64,000 nt of DNA, taken from the NCBI GenBank assembly GCA_030015575.1, contig CM057338.1:136611546-136675545 (forward strand). Direction: 5' to 3'. Shown here piece after piece: positions 11,166 to 22,810 of this stretch. Both the position numbers and the translations under genes were made by a program. The notes under the pieces are model-generated. The model did not search any database, was not told where the DNA came from, and saw nothing but the letters and a program-made list of their open reading frames with translations. Numbering within the stretch: position 1 is the first letter of the stretch; every line of letters starts with the position of its first letter. The DNA comes from Agapanthus africanus. Taxonomy: Eukaryota > Streptophyta > Magnoliopsida > Asparagales > Amaryllidaceae.

Positions 11166-12639
11166 ATTCCATACCTAGGTCCGTGCATTCTAACCCTAAC
11201 CGTATCATATGTCTGGTATGCCATAAACTGGAAATTTTTAAAAAGTATTGATCTCGTTTAATATGGCCTTCCACAACCACTCGTTTTATTTTCTAAAGTT
11301 CGTAAAGTACTTCGTGTCATCTTAGGGAATGCTTAGTAAAAAGAATAATAGTGTTTAATTATCTTTTATTTCTTCTAAGAAAAACCATGAGATTTGGGAT
11401 ATTTATAATTTTGGAAAAACATAATGTTTTACGGAAAATATTCTTTCGATAAAAGGTTGTGGTGTTTATTTGAAAATCTTTTGCAAGAGATTTTTATAAG
11501 GACAAGTTGCAAGAGGTTTTTATTTCAAAAACTAGACTGCTCCTAACTGTTTCAAAAGGGCAAGTTGTGAGACTCTCAAATCGGCTCTTCACCGCCAATT
11601 GTGGCCAGGTAAGCACAAGTAAAGAAAGGAGGGATCCGCTCACGAATCACCATGAGACGGGCCTTTTAAAATTACCTTTTCCACTTGTCTAGCCTAGGCA
11701 CCACAAAGTCTGGTTTAGATAAACGACCGATGCCTACAACCTTTCTTTTGTCCTAAATTGGTGTTTTTTGAAAATTTCCTTTTAATAAGGTACTAAATAT
11801 TCCTTTTGAAAAGATATCGTTATACGGATTATGGTCCTTATTGAAAATGGCCCTTCAATAAATGTCGAGGTATTTAAATGAAATTAATAATTTTATGAAA
11901 TTATAGTGTTTTAGATTCGAGATAACGTTTTAGAAAATACGTTCGTTTTGGAAAAACCATAACCCGTTATTTAAATTTAGTATTTTCTTCTTTAAAAAGG
12001 TGAAGGGATTTAACAAAATTATAGTAGTTGAAGAAAAAGTGTAAGTAAAATATATGTATATCGTATCTAAAACATTTATTCCACATATCTTATCTCTTAT
12101 GGATATTTTAAACAAATATAACATTTTAATTAAACGAGGGTATTTTGTGGAAGTAACCTATTTCGAGATCATTTTGATAGTATGAGTAAGTGTAGGTATA
12201 TCAGAGATGAATTGACAATTCATGGGTTATGACATTAAGAATATCAGATTTCAGGTAGTATGAGAGTGCAATATATTTTTGTGTACGGAGGAAATTAAAC
12301 ACCGTTTTAAATATGGGTTAACTTTATCATCATTAAGGGTACAAGGAATAGGCATGCACGAATATTATAACATCATTTTAAATAGGGGGTTGATGATTAG
12401 AAGTTGCAACTAGATTATTGAGAAAAGAAGAAGGTGACAAAAAGAGGGGAGAGAGGCGGATCCTACTTTTGATTAGAGTTAGACGTAGACGGTTGAAGAC
12501 GTAGGCTTGTACAAAATCCTCAATAGTTCCACGCTCAGATTTTTCCTTGGTGGTTGGGTGGAGCCGTAGCGTCGGCGTCGTCGATACGAAGGCGCTGGTA
12601 TTTTTTTCAGAAATTTTGGAGTTCTGAGGTGTGAGAAAT

Positions 12640-12830
12640 CGGTGTTTGAAGTGCCTATTTATAGCGTTTTATCACCAACCATAAAATCCAAGAAAGCCGT
12701 TAAAATCCCATCAAAATCCGCACCCCCAATCATTCAGAATCATTAGCCGCCGCTGCCTCTTCACCTCAGCCATTGGATCAAGATCCAACGGCCGAGATCG
12801 CGCCGTCGCCGCTAGACCTATGCGCCACGC
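12640..12830 (-). promoter_or_regulatory. Putative LTR promoter of element F
   Basis: On the minus strand a TATAAATA box (near 12660) lies about 700 bp inside the LTR start. GC-rich repeats with ACGCGT cores lie upstream (12815-12860). This matches the U3/R layout of an LTR promoter; the start site was not determined. Confidence 0.5.
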
Positions 12831-13448
12831 GTCACGCGTGGGGGAATCACGCGTTTTCGCGTGGTCCCCACCTCGTGGGAGCGTCGGTGGGTTCTGGGCT
12901 TTTCGATCTTATGATCCAACGGTCCAGGATCAAGAGGGATTTAATTTTTTTAATTATTATTTTTTATATAAAAACTAAACGGATTTATATATTAAAAATT
13001 GAATTTGGTTTTTAAAATAATTGTTAAAAATAGTTAAAAATACGGGAAAATTATGGGAAAATTTCAAAAAATATATTTTATTATTATATTTAGTATAAAA
13101 ATAATTTTGGTCTAAAACTAAATAATATATTCATTCTTATGGTTTTAGCTATTTATTATGATTATTTAAAATCTAGTTTATCCTTTAAAATATTTTTAAT
13201 TACGAATTAATTATTTTAATTGATAATAAAAATATTTAGGTTATTTTAAGGCATCATAAAATTTTATTCAAATATTTTAAGCCTATAAAAACAATAAATA
13301 GATTTTATAAAATTCCTTTAATCATTTTCAATGCTTTAAAAATTATTAACATTACTTTAAAAATATTCTTCTATCAACGAAACAATTAAAATAATTATTT
13401 GATAGTAGAAATACATTTTATTAGGTATTAGAAAACACGGTCGTTACA

Positions 13449-14172
13449 ATCTACATTCCTTAAAATAATTTCCTCGAAATTTCAGAAGGTAGGTCAAGGA
13501 AAGAAAGAAATCACTAAGAAGGGATTATCGTGGTTAAATATTTTGGGTCTCGCTCTCTCGTCCCGTTTTCTCACTTCCGTGTATGTCGGCCTAGTAATTC
13601 TTTCACCACATAACTCTAGCCAGCTGGATTATCTTGTCCCTCAAGGTTTCATCCTTCTGGTATCCCGACCGGTTGCTGCTTGTAGATTACGCCAACCTTT
13701 CCATAATCTTAAAATGATCAAAAGTATGACTAGGGTTGCCTGCATACTCTCTTAGCTGTGAGATATAAAAGTATTATGCACACCCTCCATAGAAAATAGC
13801 AAATCTAGATTATACACAAACCCACCGTCTCCTTCCAAGATGTTAAACGGCTGATGAGTCGTAGGTTGAGCTTTCCTCGCTCGCTGCATTGTATCACTAT
13901 CTCCACCCCTTTTTTTTCTACAATTATTTCAATCCTATAATTCTCCATCTTCATGGTCGTCCCAATAGATCGGTACATCTCCCATATAAAACTTGACCCC
14001 TCTCATCCGCTTCATGTGTTTCAACCATCTGTGTTCCCATGCTTTCCTTATAGTAGTGTTTCTATATCTTCAAGATGAAAATTACCATCGCCAGTTCTAA
14101 ATCTGAACATGATAGTTGCGTCCACAAGTCGTTAGTTGTCTTGACGCATATACGACTATATCGCCGCGCTGA
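13449..14172 (-). pseudogene. Tekay-like pol 3' remnant and PPT
   Basis: On the minus strand near 14150-14060 the frame reads VYASRQL and then, one base off, DLELA, which matches the chromovirus RNase H segment seen intact in element H (VAYASRQL...[10 protein letters not shown]). The rest is degenerate, with many stops. The stretch ends in a polypurine-like AATTATTTTAAGGAATGTAGAT just before the LTR start at 13448. Integrase and most of RT are missing. Confidence 0.6.
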
Positions 14173-16121
14173 TGTTAGTGTTTATGCCCTAGAGGCCATT
14201 ACTGTATCATACTAGTTTGTATATTACTTAATGGAAGCTTGGTATATTCACAGTTGTATTGACAGTCTTGCTAAAAATGGTAGTATGCTATTTGGTTTGT
14301 GTCTACTTTAATATGTGCATATGTTTCTTGTAACGTATCGCTTATACATATTAGTAGAGCCCTTAGGATCTTTGCTTGATTACCAGCGTTGTGATGGCAG
14401 TCACACTAGTGGGGGCTGGGTAGTCTATAAGCAACATCCTATACAGGTCCCTGGTCGTAGGATTATCGAACTAGGGCATCGATACTCCGGAGTAGACTGG
14501 TGTATACGCTTCTCATCCCAGCATAGGGAGATGGTCTGTCCCACAGCCATCAGTACGTCGTACTGGAGATAGTATGCAGGTGCTCGTTAGGTTACGGGTA
14601 CACCGGACAGGACTCGCCGGGAACTGCAGGTTGGATTTATACCCATCGTCAGATAGCAGTTCCCAGGTGACATGAGTACAGCTTAGTCCGTCGACTTGAT
14701 ACTGCTACTTCGCCTCGGGTATGTTCCCACTGTACTTAGATTACTATCCTACCACGGCTCAAAGGAGTCGTGCAAACAGGTAGTAGTTGGGTGCAGTCCC
14801 GAAGCACTTGGAGGCAGTGGCGGTTAGACAGGATTCGTCTCTTCCGGTATTGGGGGTTGATATCGCGCTGTATATGTAAGCCATTACGCAAAGTCCCTGC
14901 CCAGGGCAAGCGAGATTTACTGGTGGCTTCCAGTAGTTTCTCAAGGTGTAATGGGCTTCACTCCGACATGATTTATACCGCTATTATGGGTCTGACGTTT
15001 ACCGCCCCCTAGGCCCGATATGCGATAGTCCTAGACGAACAGACCGGACTGTACAGAGATTGTCACATCAGGCTCAGTAGGAGTTTGGATGGGTTCCTCA
15101 TCGTCCTTCCTATCGACATCTACCTGGGGACCGTTACGTACAGCTAGTGCCGCTTGCGGTCTGTGGTTAAACCCACTGCCAGCGTAGTGTCGAGTCTTTA
15201 GAGTCCCATACAGAGAGATTCCCTGCTTCGGGCGAAACGATATATAGGTCGTATGGTTTTACGATAGGGTTCGGACGCATACGTGTTTTTACGCACGTAC
15301 GATGTTCGGACAGTTTTTACTAGCGGGCTTTGGTTTAAGCCAAATTCTAGTATCGGATTATTGGATTTATACAGTCTAAAGTATTTCCGTGTTTTCACGG
15401 ATAGGAGGGGCGTTCTCGTAAATTGTCGAGAAGCTTCTAGAAGTATGATGAGTTGGAGACTAAGGTGGCATTTGCATTAATTGGTTTAATGAGTCATGGT
15501 GTGATTCATCCATGGAGTTAATGATGCATTTATGGTTTAAATGACTCATGAGATGAATCACTATGTGAGTTAATGAAACATGATGATATATTATTATTTG
15601 TTATTCATTTAATAATATGATATGTTTCATATATTCACAAATGAATCATTATTCCAATATGATACTCATTCTCACATTCTCTCTCCTCAAGCTCTCTCTC
15701 TTCAAACCCTAACCCTAACCTCTCATATGTTGAGATCAAGGGTTAGCAAGACTTATTAATCCCTAATCCTACTCTATATCCCCTAAGTTGCTTTGATTAG
15801 CACTTTTAGTAACCTAGTTACCTCAAGTTAGAGGTCAAGCTTGGAGTAGTAGCTCTCGAGTGGATCGTTTTTGACTCGAGGAGGCCGTTGAGGTGCCGAC
15901 GTTCCATAGAGCCTACGAGGTGTGGAGAACAGCGATGAAGACCCGAAGGACAAATAACGTGAGGTATAACTTCGAATCCGAATAGTTAAACCTTTCGTAG
16001 TTTGCTAGTAATGGTATAGACACGATCCGTGTGCTCAAGTCCGTGTTATGAAGTTTTGATAATTGTTTTTCATATATTCCGCCTCCCCGCAAGCTCGTAG
16101 GATGCGTGACATGGACTTACA
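14173..16121 (+). repeat. Element E: solo Copia-type LTR
   Basis: This 1949 bp LTR starts TGTTAGTG and ends GGACTTACA. It is flanked by a perfect 5 bp TSD, GCTGA, at 14168-14172 and 16122-16126. It is a diverged relative of the D LTR and shares blocks such as GTACACCGGACAGGACTCGC, ATCGTCAGATAGCAGTTCCC and GTGCAAACAGG in the same order. No internal sequence or second LTR is present, so it is a solo LTR, normally the product of LTR-LTR recombination. The D copies are its best comparison for orientation. Confidence 0.9.
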
Positions 16122-16126
16122 GCTGA

Positions 16127-17790
16127 TACATCACATCACCAAGTCCTTTCTCCAAAAAATCGTTGTGGATGTTTAAAACTTCGAATTGCAAAAATGTTTG
16201 TGATAGTTACGATCTACCCTCCTTAGAATAATTTCATATTTGAAATTTTCAAAGGAGTGGCCACTACTAGGCACGGAAATCAGCAATGCTGTCAGGAATC
16301 CTCTTAGCTGCATGTGTTGCTCCCGTGAGTTGGTGTATCACTTGATGCATGGAAAGTCTCTGAAGGGTTTAGGTACAAGGAATCAGAAAAATATAAAATC
16401 AGCAGTTGCTTCCAGATGGAAAAGTTTGAAAGTTGAAGGAAGGTTGTGAATTGATGGAAGACTTGAGAGATATAACATAAAGGCAACTAGTCGAAATTAC
16501 GAAAACTAAAGAAATTATGGTGAGTCCAACTAAGATTTGCATCGAAGGATAAATAAGCACGGTATCAAAAGAAAGGTTGAAAAATAAAAGAGTATCTCTG
16601 CTGTCTTGCCCCGTGGTATCAGCCTTCTCGGCTGTCATGGTAAAAATCTGGCGTTTGGGTCCATTCCTCTGCGCTTGCTGAAAAACATGCCCCTGTGATG
16701 ATAAGGATGGTCCCTTTGGTGATGCCCCTTGACCGGTTGGTTTAGTGGCGGAAAGTGGCTGGTTTCTCTGTGTTGGTGCCACATAGTTAGCCAACTTGTT
16801 GACGGGGTCTGATTGTCTCCCTTTCTGAGGACAGTCCCCAATAGCATGATCTGAAGACCTACAGACTATGCAAAGTTTGTTCAAAATACGACAGTCTCTC
16901 CTGTAGTGTCCGGTCCTACCACAATGGTTGCATATAATGACTAGTTTTCCGAAGATAGTTGGTCCTGCTGGCCTCTTAGCTTGTTGTTTCCCGTCGAATC
17001 TGGAAGATGATCCTCCAAGAATTTGATTGGCTGGTTGCTTAATGCCATACAAACGTTCATCCTTCCTCATGTGTCTCTGAAGGTCTTAAAAGTTTCGTGT
17101 CGCCTCTAAGATTTCATTATAAGTCAAAATAGTAGCAGAAGACATGGAGGACTGCGTCTTCAGGTCCAATGCTTGTCTGAATCTCTTAGCATAAAGTTCT
17201 GGGGTTGCCACCAGATGATGCGCGAACCGTCGTGAACTCCAAAGCGTACTCGTCCACCAAATTATCCCACATGCTCCCTTGTTGAAAATGTATAAACTCT
17301 CTTTCCATCCTTAAGTGTGCCACGACTGGAAAATACTTGGTATCAAAACACTGTTTGAACGTTTCCCAGTCGATGGGCTCCTTCAATCTACTTTCCTCTG
17401 CCTCCTACCATATCCTGTCATTATTCGTAAGTTGTAGCTTAGCGATGTTCACCCATGCGTCCTTCAGAATTTGGGCGGCACCGAGATCGTTGACTGTTCC
17501 CTTGAGCCATTCCTTAACTTATAAGGGAGTTTCCTTCCCCGAAAAAGTCTTGGGGTGGAGTGATCTGAACTGCTTCACTCCCGCCGAATCTTGAGGAACT
17601 GGGGTTAGTGCCTTACTTAAAATCTTTGCTTGCTGCTGCCTACTTTCTCGTGGCTCCTGATGAAGGGCAGCTGTCTTTCTGCTGCTGCTGCTCCAGTAGT
17701 CCTTGCATCATGTAGCATAGCTGCTTGCTGAGCAGCGGCTTCATTGACTCCATTTCCCCTTCGGTTGCGGTCATGGGGTCGTCCGGCCAT
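16127..17790 (-). pseudogene. Tekay-like gag remnant with directly attached PPT and LTR start
   Basis: Gag starts at 17790 (MAGRPHDRNRRGN...) on the minus strand. Frames with two stops (TAA near 17520, TAG near 17405) carry FRSLHPKTFSGKE, WLKGTVNDLG and WETFKQCFDTKYFP, then two knuckles CNHCGRTGHYRRDC and CIVCRSSDHAIGDC (near 16930-16840). The double knuckle followed by FTMTAE matches element H. The protease region is degenerate. Only about 190 bp after the last gag-like residues comes AAGGAGGGTAGAT and CGTAAC at 16211, a PPT/LTR start with TG changed to CG. RT, RNase H and IN are therefore deleted here too. Confidence 0.75.
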
Positions 17791-17957
17791 TGATGATCAG
17801 AATAGGTTAGGTTACAAATAGGCTGAGGAATGAGGCAAGATAATAACTTGCATGGAAGAACAACAATTAATGTAAGAGTGAGACTAATAGGAAGAGCAAG
17901 AGACATAAGAGAGATTTTTGCTCGAAACTATGATTTTATTATCCAACTTCAATATGG
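17791..17957 (-). other. Element F leader, part 1 (interrupted by D)
   Basis: This is homologous to 9245-9410. It continues at 51023 after removal of element D and one TSD copy. It is non-coding. Confidence 0.8.
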
Positions 17958-20051
17958 TGTTGGAGATAGTGCCCTCAAAGTCAATTATTGGATCGCAGGT
18001 ACGTGATTACAATGATTGAGGCAGGACCTATACCGATATGACAGTCTTGCTCAAAATGATAGTATGCTATCTGGTTTGTCTTTATCATCGTATATATGCT
18101 TTAGTTCACTATTGCATGATGATAGAGCCCATAGGATTCTTGCTTGACTACCAGCAGTATGATGGCGATCATATACGTGGGAGCTGGAGTCTATAAGCAC
18201 ATCCTTAAATATGTCCCTAGTCGTGGGAGTTTCGAGACAGGGCATCGATACTCCAGAGTAGACTAGTGTATACAGTCGAGACCCCGACGAGGGGCGATGG
18301 CCGGTCTCACAAGCCATTGGTGTTAGTAGGTTCACCTAAGATGTATACAGGTGCTCATTAGGATATGAGTACACCGGACAGGACTCGCCGGGAACATGCT
18401 AGTTGGTATTATACATATCGTCAGATAGCAGTTCCCTGGTGACATGTATACAGGTTAGTTCATCGACCTGAGATCGTCATTTGTCTCATGTGAGTTCTCA
18501 CTGTGCTTAGATTACTACCCTACCATGCTCAAAGGAGTTGTGCAAACAGGTTTTAGTTGGGTACAGTCCCGAGCCACATTGGAGACAAGTGAGCGAATCG
18601 TCGGGGATTCGTCTCTCCCGGTATTGGGGGTTGATGTCGTGCAGTGCACGGGTGGCCATCACTAGGAATCCTCGGCCGAGGTAGTGGAGAATTACTGATT
18701 TGGATCAGTAGTTTCTCAGGAGGTGATGGGCTTCATGCCGACACGATTTATCGCGTTATTAGGGGTCTGACTTTATCCACCCCCCTAGACTCGATATGCG
18801 ATACTCTTTAGACGAACGGACCGGACTGTATATACATTGTCACTGTTAGGCTCAGTAGGTTTTATAAATGAGTTCGCTCGTCAACTTCCCTTCCAATCAA
18901 TACATAGGCAAACCATTACGTACAGCTTGTACCTCTGACGTGCTAGGGGTTATACCCATTGCCAGTGTGTTGATGAGTCATTAGAGTCCCCCACAGACAC
19001 TTTCCCAAATTTGGGCGAAACGTTGTAGAGGCCGTATGGTGATATGGCAAGGCTCGGAAAATGCACGTGCGTTTTTGCACGTGTCCATTTTCGGGCAGAT
19101 AATACTGGTAGGCTTTGGTTTAAGCCGGAACCCAGTATTATACTGTGTAGATATAATATCTTTGTCTCAGTTGCATTTATATTCGGTCGTAATACAAATG
19201 CGGGTATGTTTATACTGATACGGGGTTATCCTGAATTCGTTTCAGGATCACTTTTGGAAGTTGCCAGTTTCCAGTTTTCTATCAGCCGTATTTAACATTC
19301 GGTTAAATACGGATTTATCTTTTCTCTTCTTGGGTGAGTCATGAGGTGAGTCGTGATTCTAGAAGATTCTAGATGTGGTGACTCTTGGTGTGCATTAATT
19401 GTGCATTTATTGGATGATGACTAGGTTGTTATGGTTCAATGTATGCATTAATGAAATGCAAGGTGTTTAATATGACTCATTAGCTCATTTATTGTTGTGA
19501 TCACCTCCTTGCTTTCTACACTCACCCCCACCTTATAAGTGGCCGGCCATACCTTTTGGAGGCTAAGAAAATTTATTTGAAAAAAGATTATGATAGCCTT
19601 TGGTGCATACAAATTAGAAGTGATCAATTTCCAATTTACCCGATTCCAAAAGGCAACTTCATTAACCGTTCGTCCATAACCTTGGACGTAACAAGACAAA
19701 ATGTTCTACTCATTCTCTTCTTCATCTTGGTCGTCTCTTTTAGCAAACTTGACGACCGAGTTGCCTCGGTTCAGAGGCGGGAGCCCGTTTAAAGATCCGT
19801 CGACGTGGTGCCACCTGGACGAAAAGACTGGAGTTCAAGGAGATCGGAGCAGCTGCCACAAAGCGTAAGATGATGGTTGAATACCGAAGGACTCGGATCA
19901 TTCGATATAACGTTTCTATCCACTTTATAGTTTGTTAGTTTAGCTTTAATGGCAAATCCGGGTTACGGTACACGATAGCGCCAGTTGTAAAAAAGTTTTT
20001 GTTCCGCATTTGGCATCTGTTAGACGGCCGGGGCGCTACCGTGGATTTATA
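17958..20051 (+). repeat. 5' LTR of element D
   Basis: This 2094 bp LTR starts TGTTGGAGATAG and ends TTTATA (3' copy TTACA, so the terminal CA has become TA here). It is very similar to the 3' LTR over its whole length, with scattered single-base changes. A short inverted motif TGCACGTGCG..TTGCACGTG lies near 19061-19083. Open frames inside are not conserved as genes. Confidence 0.93.
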
Positions 20052-20052
20052 G

Positions 20053-20064
20053 TGGTATCAGAGA
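20053..20064 (+). other. Primer binding site, element D (initiator tRNA-Met)
   Basis: TGGTATCAGAGA begins two bases after the 5' LTR and matches the plant initiator-tRNA-Met PBS (TGGTATCAGAG). Confidence 0.85.
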
Positions 20065-20206
20065 CTCACCATTAAGCTATACTAATTTGTGCTAACGCGT
20101 TTAAAAGATCGATCGAACGGAATTTCCGAAATCACCATTTTCAAGCACACAGGTTTCTGTCGATTTTTTTAAGGGCCTAAAAATAATATAACATATAGCA
20201 GAATAC
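20065..20206 (+). other. Element D internal, left of insertion B
   Basis: This is a short non-coding leader. The last five bases, AATAC (20202-20206), are the target site duplicated by B; the partner copy is 43657-43661. Confidence 0.8.
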
Positions 20207-20289
20207 TGTTTCCCCCAATCAGAGCAAAGCTCTGTTGAAATTCAAAATTCAAAATTTTGAAGCAACGCTTCAAATCTCGGACGCAACGC

Positions 20290-20530
20290 GCCACGTGTCC
20301 GGCGCAGACGCATCAACGCAGCGGCCAAGAAGGCGCGCCCAAGCAGAGCAAAGCTCTATTTAAAGGAAGCAACGCTTCAGTTGCGCAAGCACTGCGCTGC
20401 GCGACACGTGTCAGCGCAGATGCGCTGGCACAGATGCGCTGCGATGTGCGCTGCGCGACACGTGTCAGCACAGATGCGCTAGCGCAGCTGCGCTGCGCTG
20501 TGCGCTGCGCGACACGTGTCACGCGCTGGG
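20290..20530 (+). promoter_or_regulatory. G-box/ABRE-like cluster in U3
   Basis: CACGTG cores occur near 20293, 20405, 20457 and 20511. Three are the 10 bp palindrome GACACGTGTC, embedded in a repeat of GCGCAGATGCGCTAGCGCAG-like units of about 52 bp. CACGTG is the G-box bound by plant bZIP and bHLH factors, and ACGTGTC is an ABRE form. The cluster ends about 170 bp upstream of the TATA box. The 3' LTR has the same set at 41357-41570. Regulation is inferred only. Confidence 0.6.
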
Positions 20531-20695
20531 GCACTTGCGCCAAACAGAATTAAAATTCTAAAGAAATCTTTTCTGTTCTTATTAAAACAAGAAGATTTTC
20601 TTCTGTAAAACAGAAGCCTTTGGATCAAAAATCCAACGGTGGGAAAATTCCCCAAATCACTCAAAGAAAGATCTATTTAACTAATTTATGGGCAC

Positions 20696-20702
20696 TATAA
20701 AA
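20696..20702 (+). promoter_or_regulatory. TATA box of element B 5' LTR
   Basis: TATAAAA lies in the context GGGCACTATAAAACGG, about 490 bp into the LTR. The same position in the 3' LTR is 41749-41755. The RNA start is expected about 30 bp downstream, giving a leader of about 1.9 kb within the LTR. Confidence 0.65.
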
Positions 20703-20879
20703 CGGACCCTAGGCCTCAATTCAAAGGCATCAATATTTTCTGAGAGGAAAAAAAAAGAACTCTGAAGAATTCCTCAAGAACAAAAAAGGTAAAAATCTTC
20801 AGAAAAAGAGAAAATTCTCTTAGAAAACAGATCATTGATCTAAGAACTAGATCAATGATCTTCAATAAGAAAGAAAACT

Positions 20880-21000
20880 AACTAATAATAGTGCTTTGCA
20901 CTTGCTTATGAACCATTGGTTCTTTGAAAACAAGAAAAACTTGTTTTCTTTGATTTAAAATCGATCAAAAGATAAAACAGTGCTCTGCACTTGCAAGAAC
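20880..21000 (+). repeat. Mini-hairpin run in the LTR R/U5 region
   Basis: Successive short inverted repeats: GTGC-TTT-GCAC (20891-20901), GAACC-ATT-GGTTC (20910-20922), GAAAACAAG-AAAAA-CTTGTTTTC (20926-20948) and GTGC-TCT-GCAC (near 20982). They sit downstream of the TATA box and so would lie in the transcript leader. The same run is present in the 3' LTR (about 41943-42045). Confidence 0.8.
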
Positions 21001-21639
21001 TGCGCTGTTGCGCTCCTGTGTTGGCGCAAGCCACCAGGAAGCGCCATGTGTCAGTAGCGCAGCAGCGCAGCGCACTGACACAGTGCACCGCGCTGTTGCG
21101 CTTGCGCTCGCCAGAGCGTGACACGTGTCACCACCATATGAGTTTGCGCTCATTACTTGGCGCAAAGCGCCTGACAAGCCACGTGGGGCACTGTCAGAGT
21201 ATTTAATGCTCTGCATTATTAAAGAAAAGGGACAGAGCCCAATTAGAAGGCCTAACAGGCCTAATAAAAAAATGCTGTGCATTTTTGAAAAAAGGGGGGC
21301 AAAGCCCAAACAAAGAAATAGATGCTCCGCATCATTTATAAAAGGGCATAGCCCAACCAAAACAAGAATAATGCAGTGCATTACTGAAAAGGGGTAAAGC
21401 CCTAGTACATGCCGAAAAACAAATAAAAGTGTTGAACATTTTTCAATTGGACTTAGCCCAATCGTGGCCGTAAGTCCTCAAGCTAAATTGACTGAGCAAA
21501 ATTACTCTCCTAAATCAATTTATCTCCGGTTCGAGGGTACATCTCCGAACTCCTCTGACATCTATCGTTGTAATCTTTCAACGACGTCAGAGAGGCGACG
21601 GGTCCCAACGACCACACATGAATATGGACTGCGGGGTCC

Positions 21640-21915
21640 TTAAACTCGTGGACCGAAACGTCCTTAAACTAATATTGGACCAAAACGTCCTTAAACTAAT
21701 ATTGGACCGAAACGTCCCTAAACTAATGTTGGACCGAAACGTCCTTAAACTAATGTTGGACCGAAACGTCCTTAAACTAATGTTAGGCCACCACGTCCCT
21801 AAATTGGAATATAGACCATCACGTCCCTAAACTGGAATATGGACCGAAACGTCCTTAAACTAATAGTGGACCATCACGTCCCTAAACTGGAACATGGACC
21901 ACTACGTCCCTAAAC
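21640..21915 (+). repeat. Minirepeat GGACCGAAACGTCCTTAAAC, about 28 bp unit
   Basis: About nine diverged copies of GGACC(G/A)(A/C)(A/C)ACGTCC(T/C)TAAACT follow in tandem. The 3' LTR has fewer (about 42700-42920). The unit contains the inverted repeat GGAC-N6-GTCC. Confidence 0.85.
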
Positions 21916-22659
21916 TGGAACAATAGAGCCTCCAAATGCTCTTTTGCCGGATCTAAACGGTCCCGTTTAAGTTGATCTTAGCCCCAAACACGGCTAACGT
22001 ATCCTTAAACATTCAAATGGACTATAAAACTCTAAATCGACTTTGGTTCAAGGGTACATCTCTGAACTCCTCTGACACCTATCGTTGTAATCCTTCAACG
22101 ACGTCAGAGAGGTGATGAGTCCCGACGGCCATACATTAAATGGATCACCACGTTAAGCTGATCTCAGTCTCAAACAGGACTGATGTATCCTTAACGAACG
22201 TTTAAGTTGATCTTAGCCTCAATAAGGCTAATGTATTCTTAAACTAAAAACACCAAACCCAAATCTAAGTAAATACGGATTTGGACTAATCCACGTCCTA
22301 CGGGCGACGGCATTACTCAGTCTCCGTATACAATCCACGGGCAACCACAAACAAAACAAACACACACGACACGAAGTGAAATTCTGGAGAAGGAGAAAGT
22401 GGTTACCGCGATGCGGTAGCGTAATTAACTGCAGGGGCTTGCGCCTGCAGGGAAGAGCATCCCCACAATCAAAAACCCCTCGAGCGAGGGGGAATCTGAC
22501 GAAGTCTGCTACATCGGCCGCATCCGTCTAAACCTCCGATACACGGTGCCATAAATCAACTTGGCATCTTCGGAGAGGTGGATGGATAAAACCAAATAGC
22601 ATCTGCCCCGAACCTCAGGCAGACGCCCTCGCGTCTCGGCCGCCGTTCGGAGGGGAACA

Positions 22660-22810
22660 GATTCTGGCACGCCCGGTGGGACCTTTTCCTCTTTCCACTC
22701 CACACTTCGTGTGTCGTCCTCGCGAACCGATCGCGGTTTGTTAAATGGTTGCCTTCGGATTTCAAGTTACTAAGATTTGGTCTTTTGCCTGGCGCAGAAC
22801 TCAAGATTCA
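22660..22810 (+). other. Element B leader with PBS
   Basis: The PBS TGGCACGCCCGGTGGGAC is at 22665-22682, after the spacer GATTC. The complement ends TGCCA, as expected for a tRNA 3' end; the tRNA was not identified. The remainder is a short 5' UTR before ORF1. An earlier in-frame ATG at 22745 exists but is not shared with element A. Confidence 0.75.

Larger units (their letters stand above)
10065..13448 (-). repeat. LTR of Tekay-like element F (right edge firm, left edge uncertain)
   Basis: The right edge is sharp. The minus strand reads ...ATTATTTTAAGGAATGTAGAT followed by TGTAACGACCG at 13448, the usual chromovirus PPT/LTR-start arrangement. Within the LTR the minus strand has a TATAAATA box near 12655-12662 downstream of a GCCGTTGGATCTTGATCCAA motif. 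The left edge and PBS could not be found; no TGGTATCAGAG complement was seen between 9230 and 11300. Much of 10300-12700 is AT-rich and non-coding. Confidence 0.6.
20207..22659 (+). repeat. 5' LTR of element B
   Basis: This 2453 bp LTR reads TGTTTCCCCC ... GGGGAACA. It is 68 bp longer than the 3' LTR, largely because of extra units in the 21640-21900 minirepeat. U3 (to about 20720) is dense in GCGC and CACGTG motifs. R-U5 is rich in short hairpins and contains two copies of an about 80 bp block with the double inverted repeat CCTCTGAC/GTCAGAGAGG around CGTTG/CAACG (about 21534-21612 and 22032-22125). Confidence 0.95.

Noticed and set aside
15705-15722. AACCCTAACCCTAACC, telomere-like
   Set aside because: Only two to three units, inside the solo LTR E; too short for an interstitial telomeric repeat. 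Similar AACCCTA strings occur in the H leader.
19036-19295. Short frames that recur at 50005-50276
   Set aside because: The recurrence is due to the two D LTRs, not to a conserved gene; the frames differ by indels between copies.
22745-22810. Earlier ATG for ORF1 of element B
   Set aside because: Element A lacks this ATG, while the ATG at 22811 is shared, so the downstream start was preferred.
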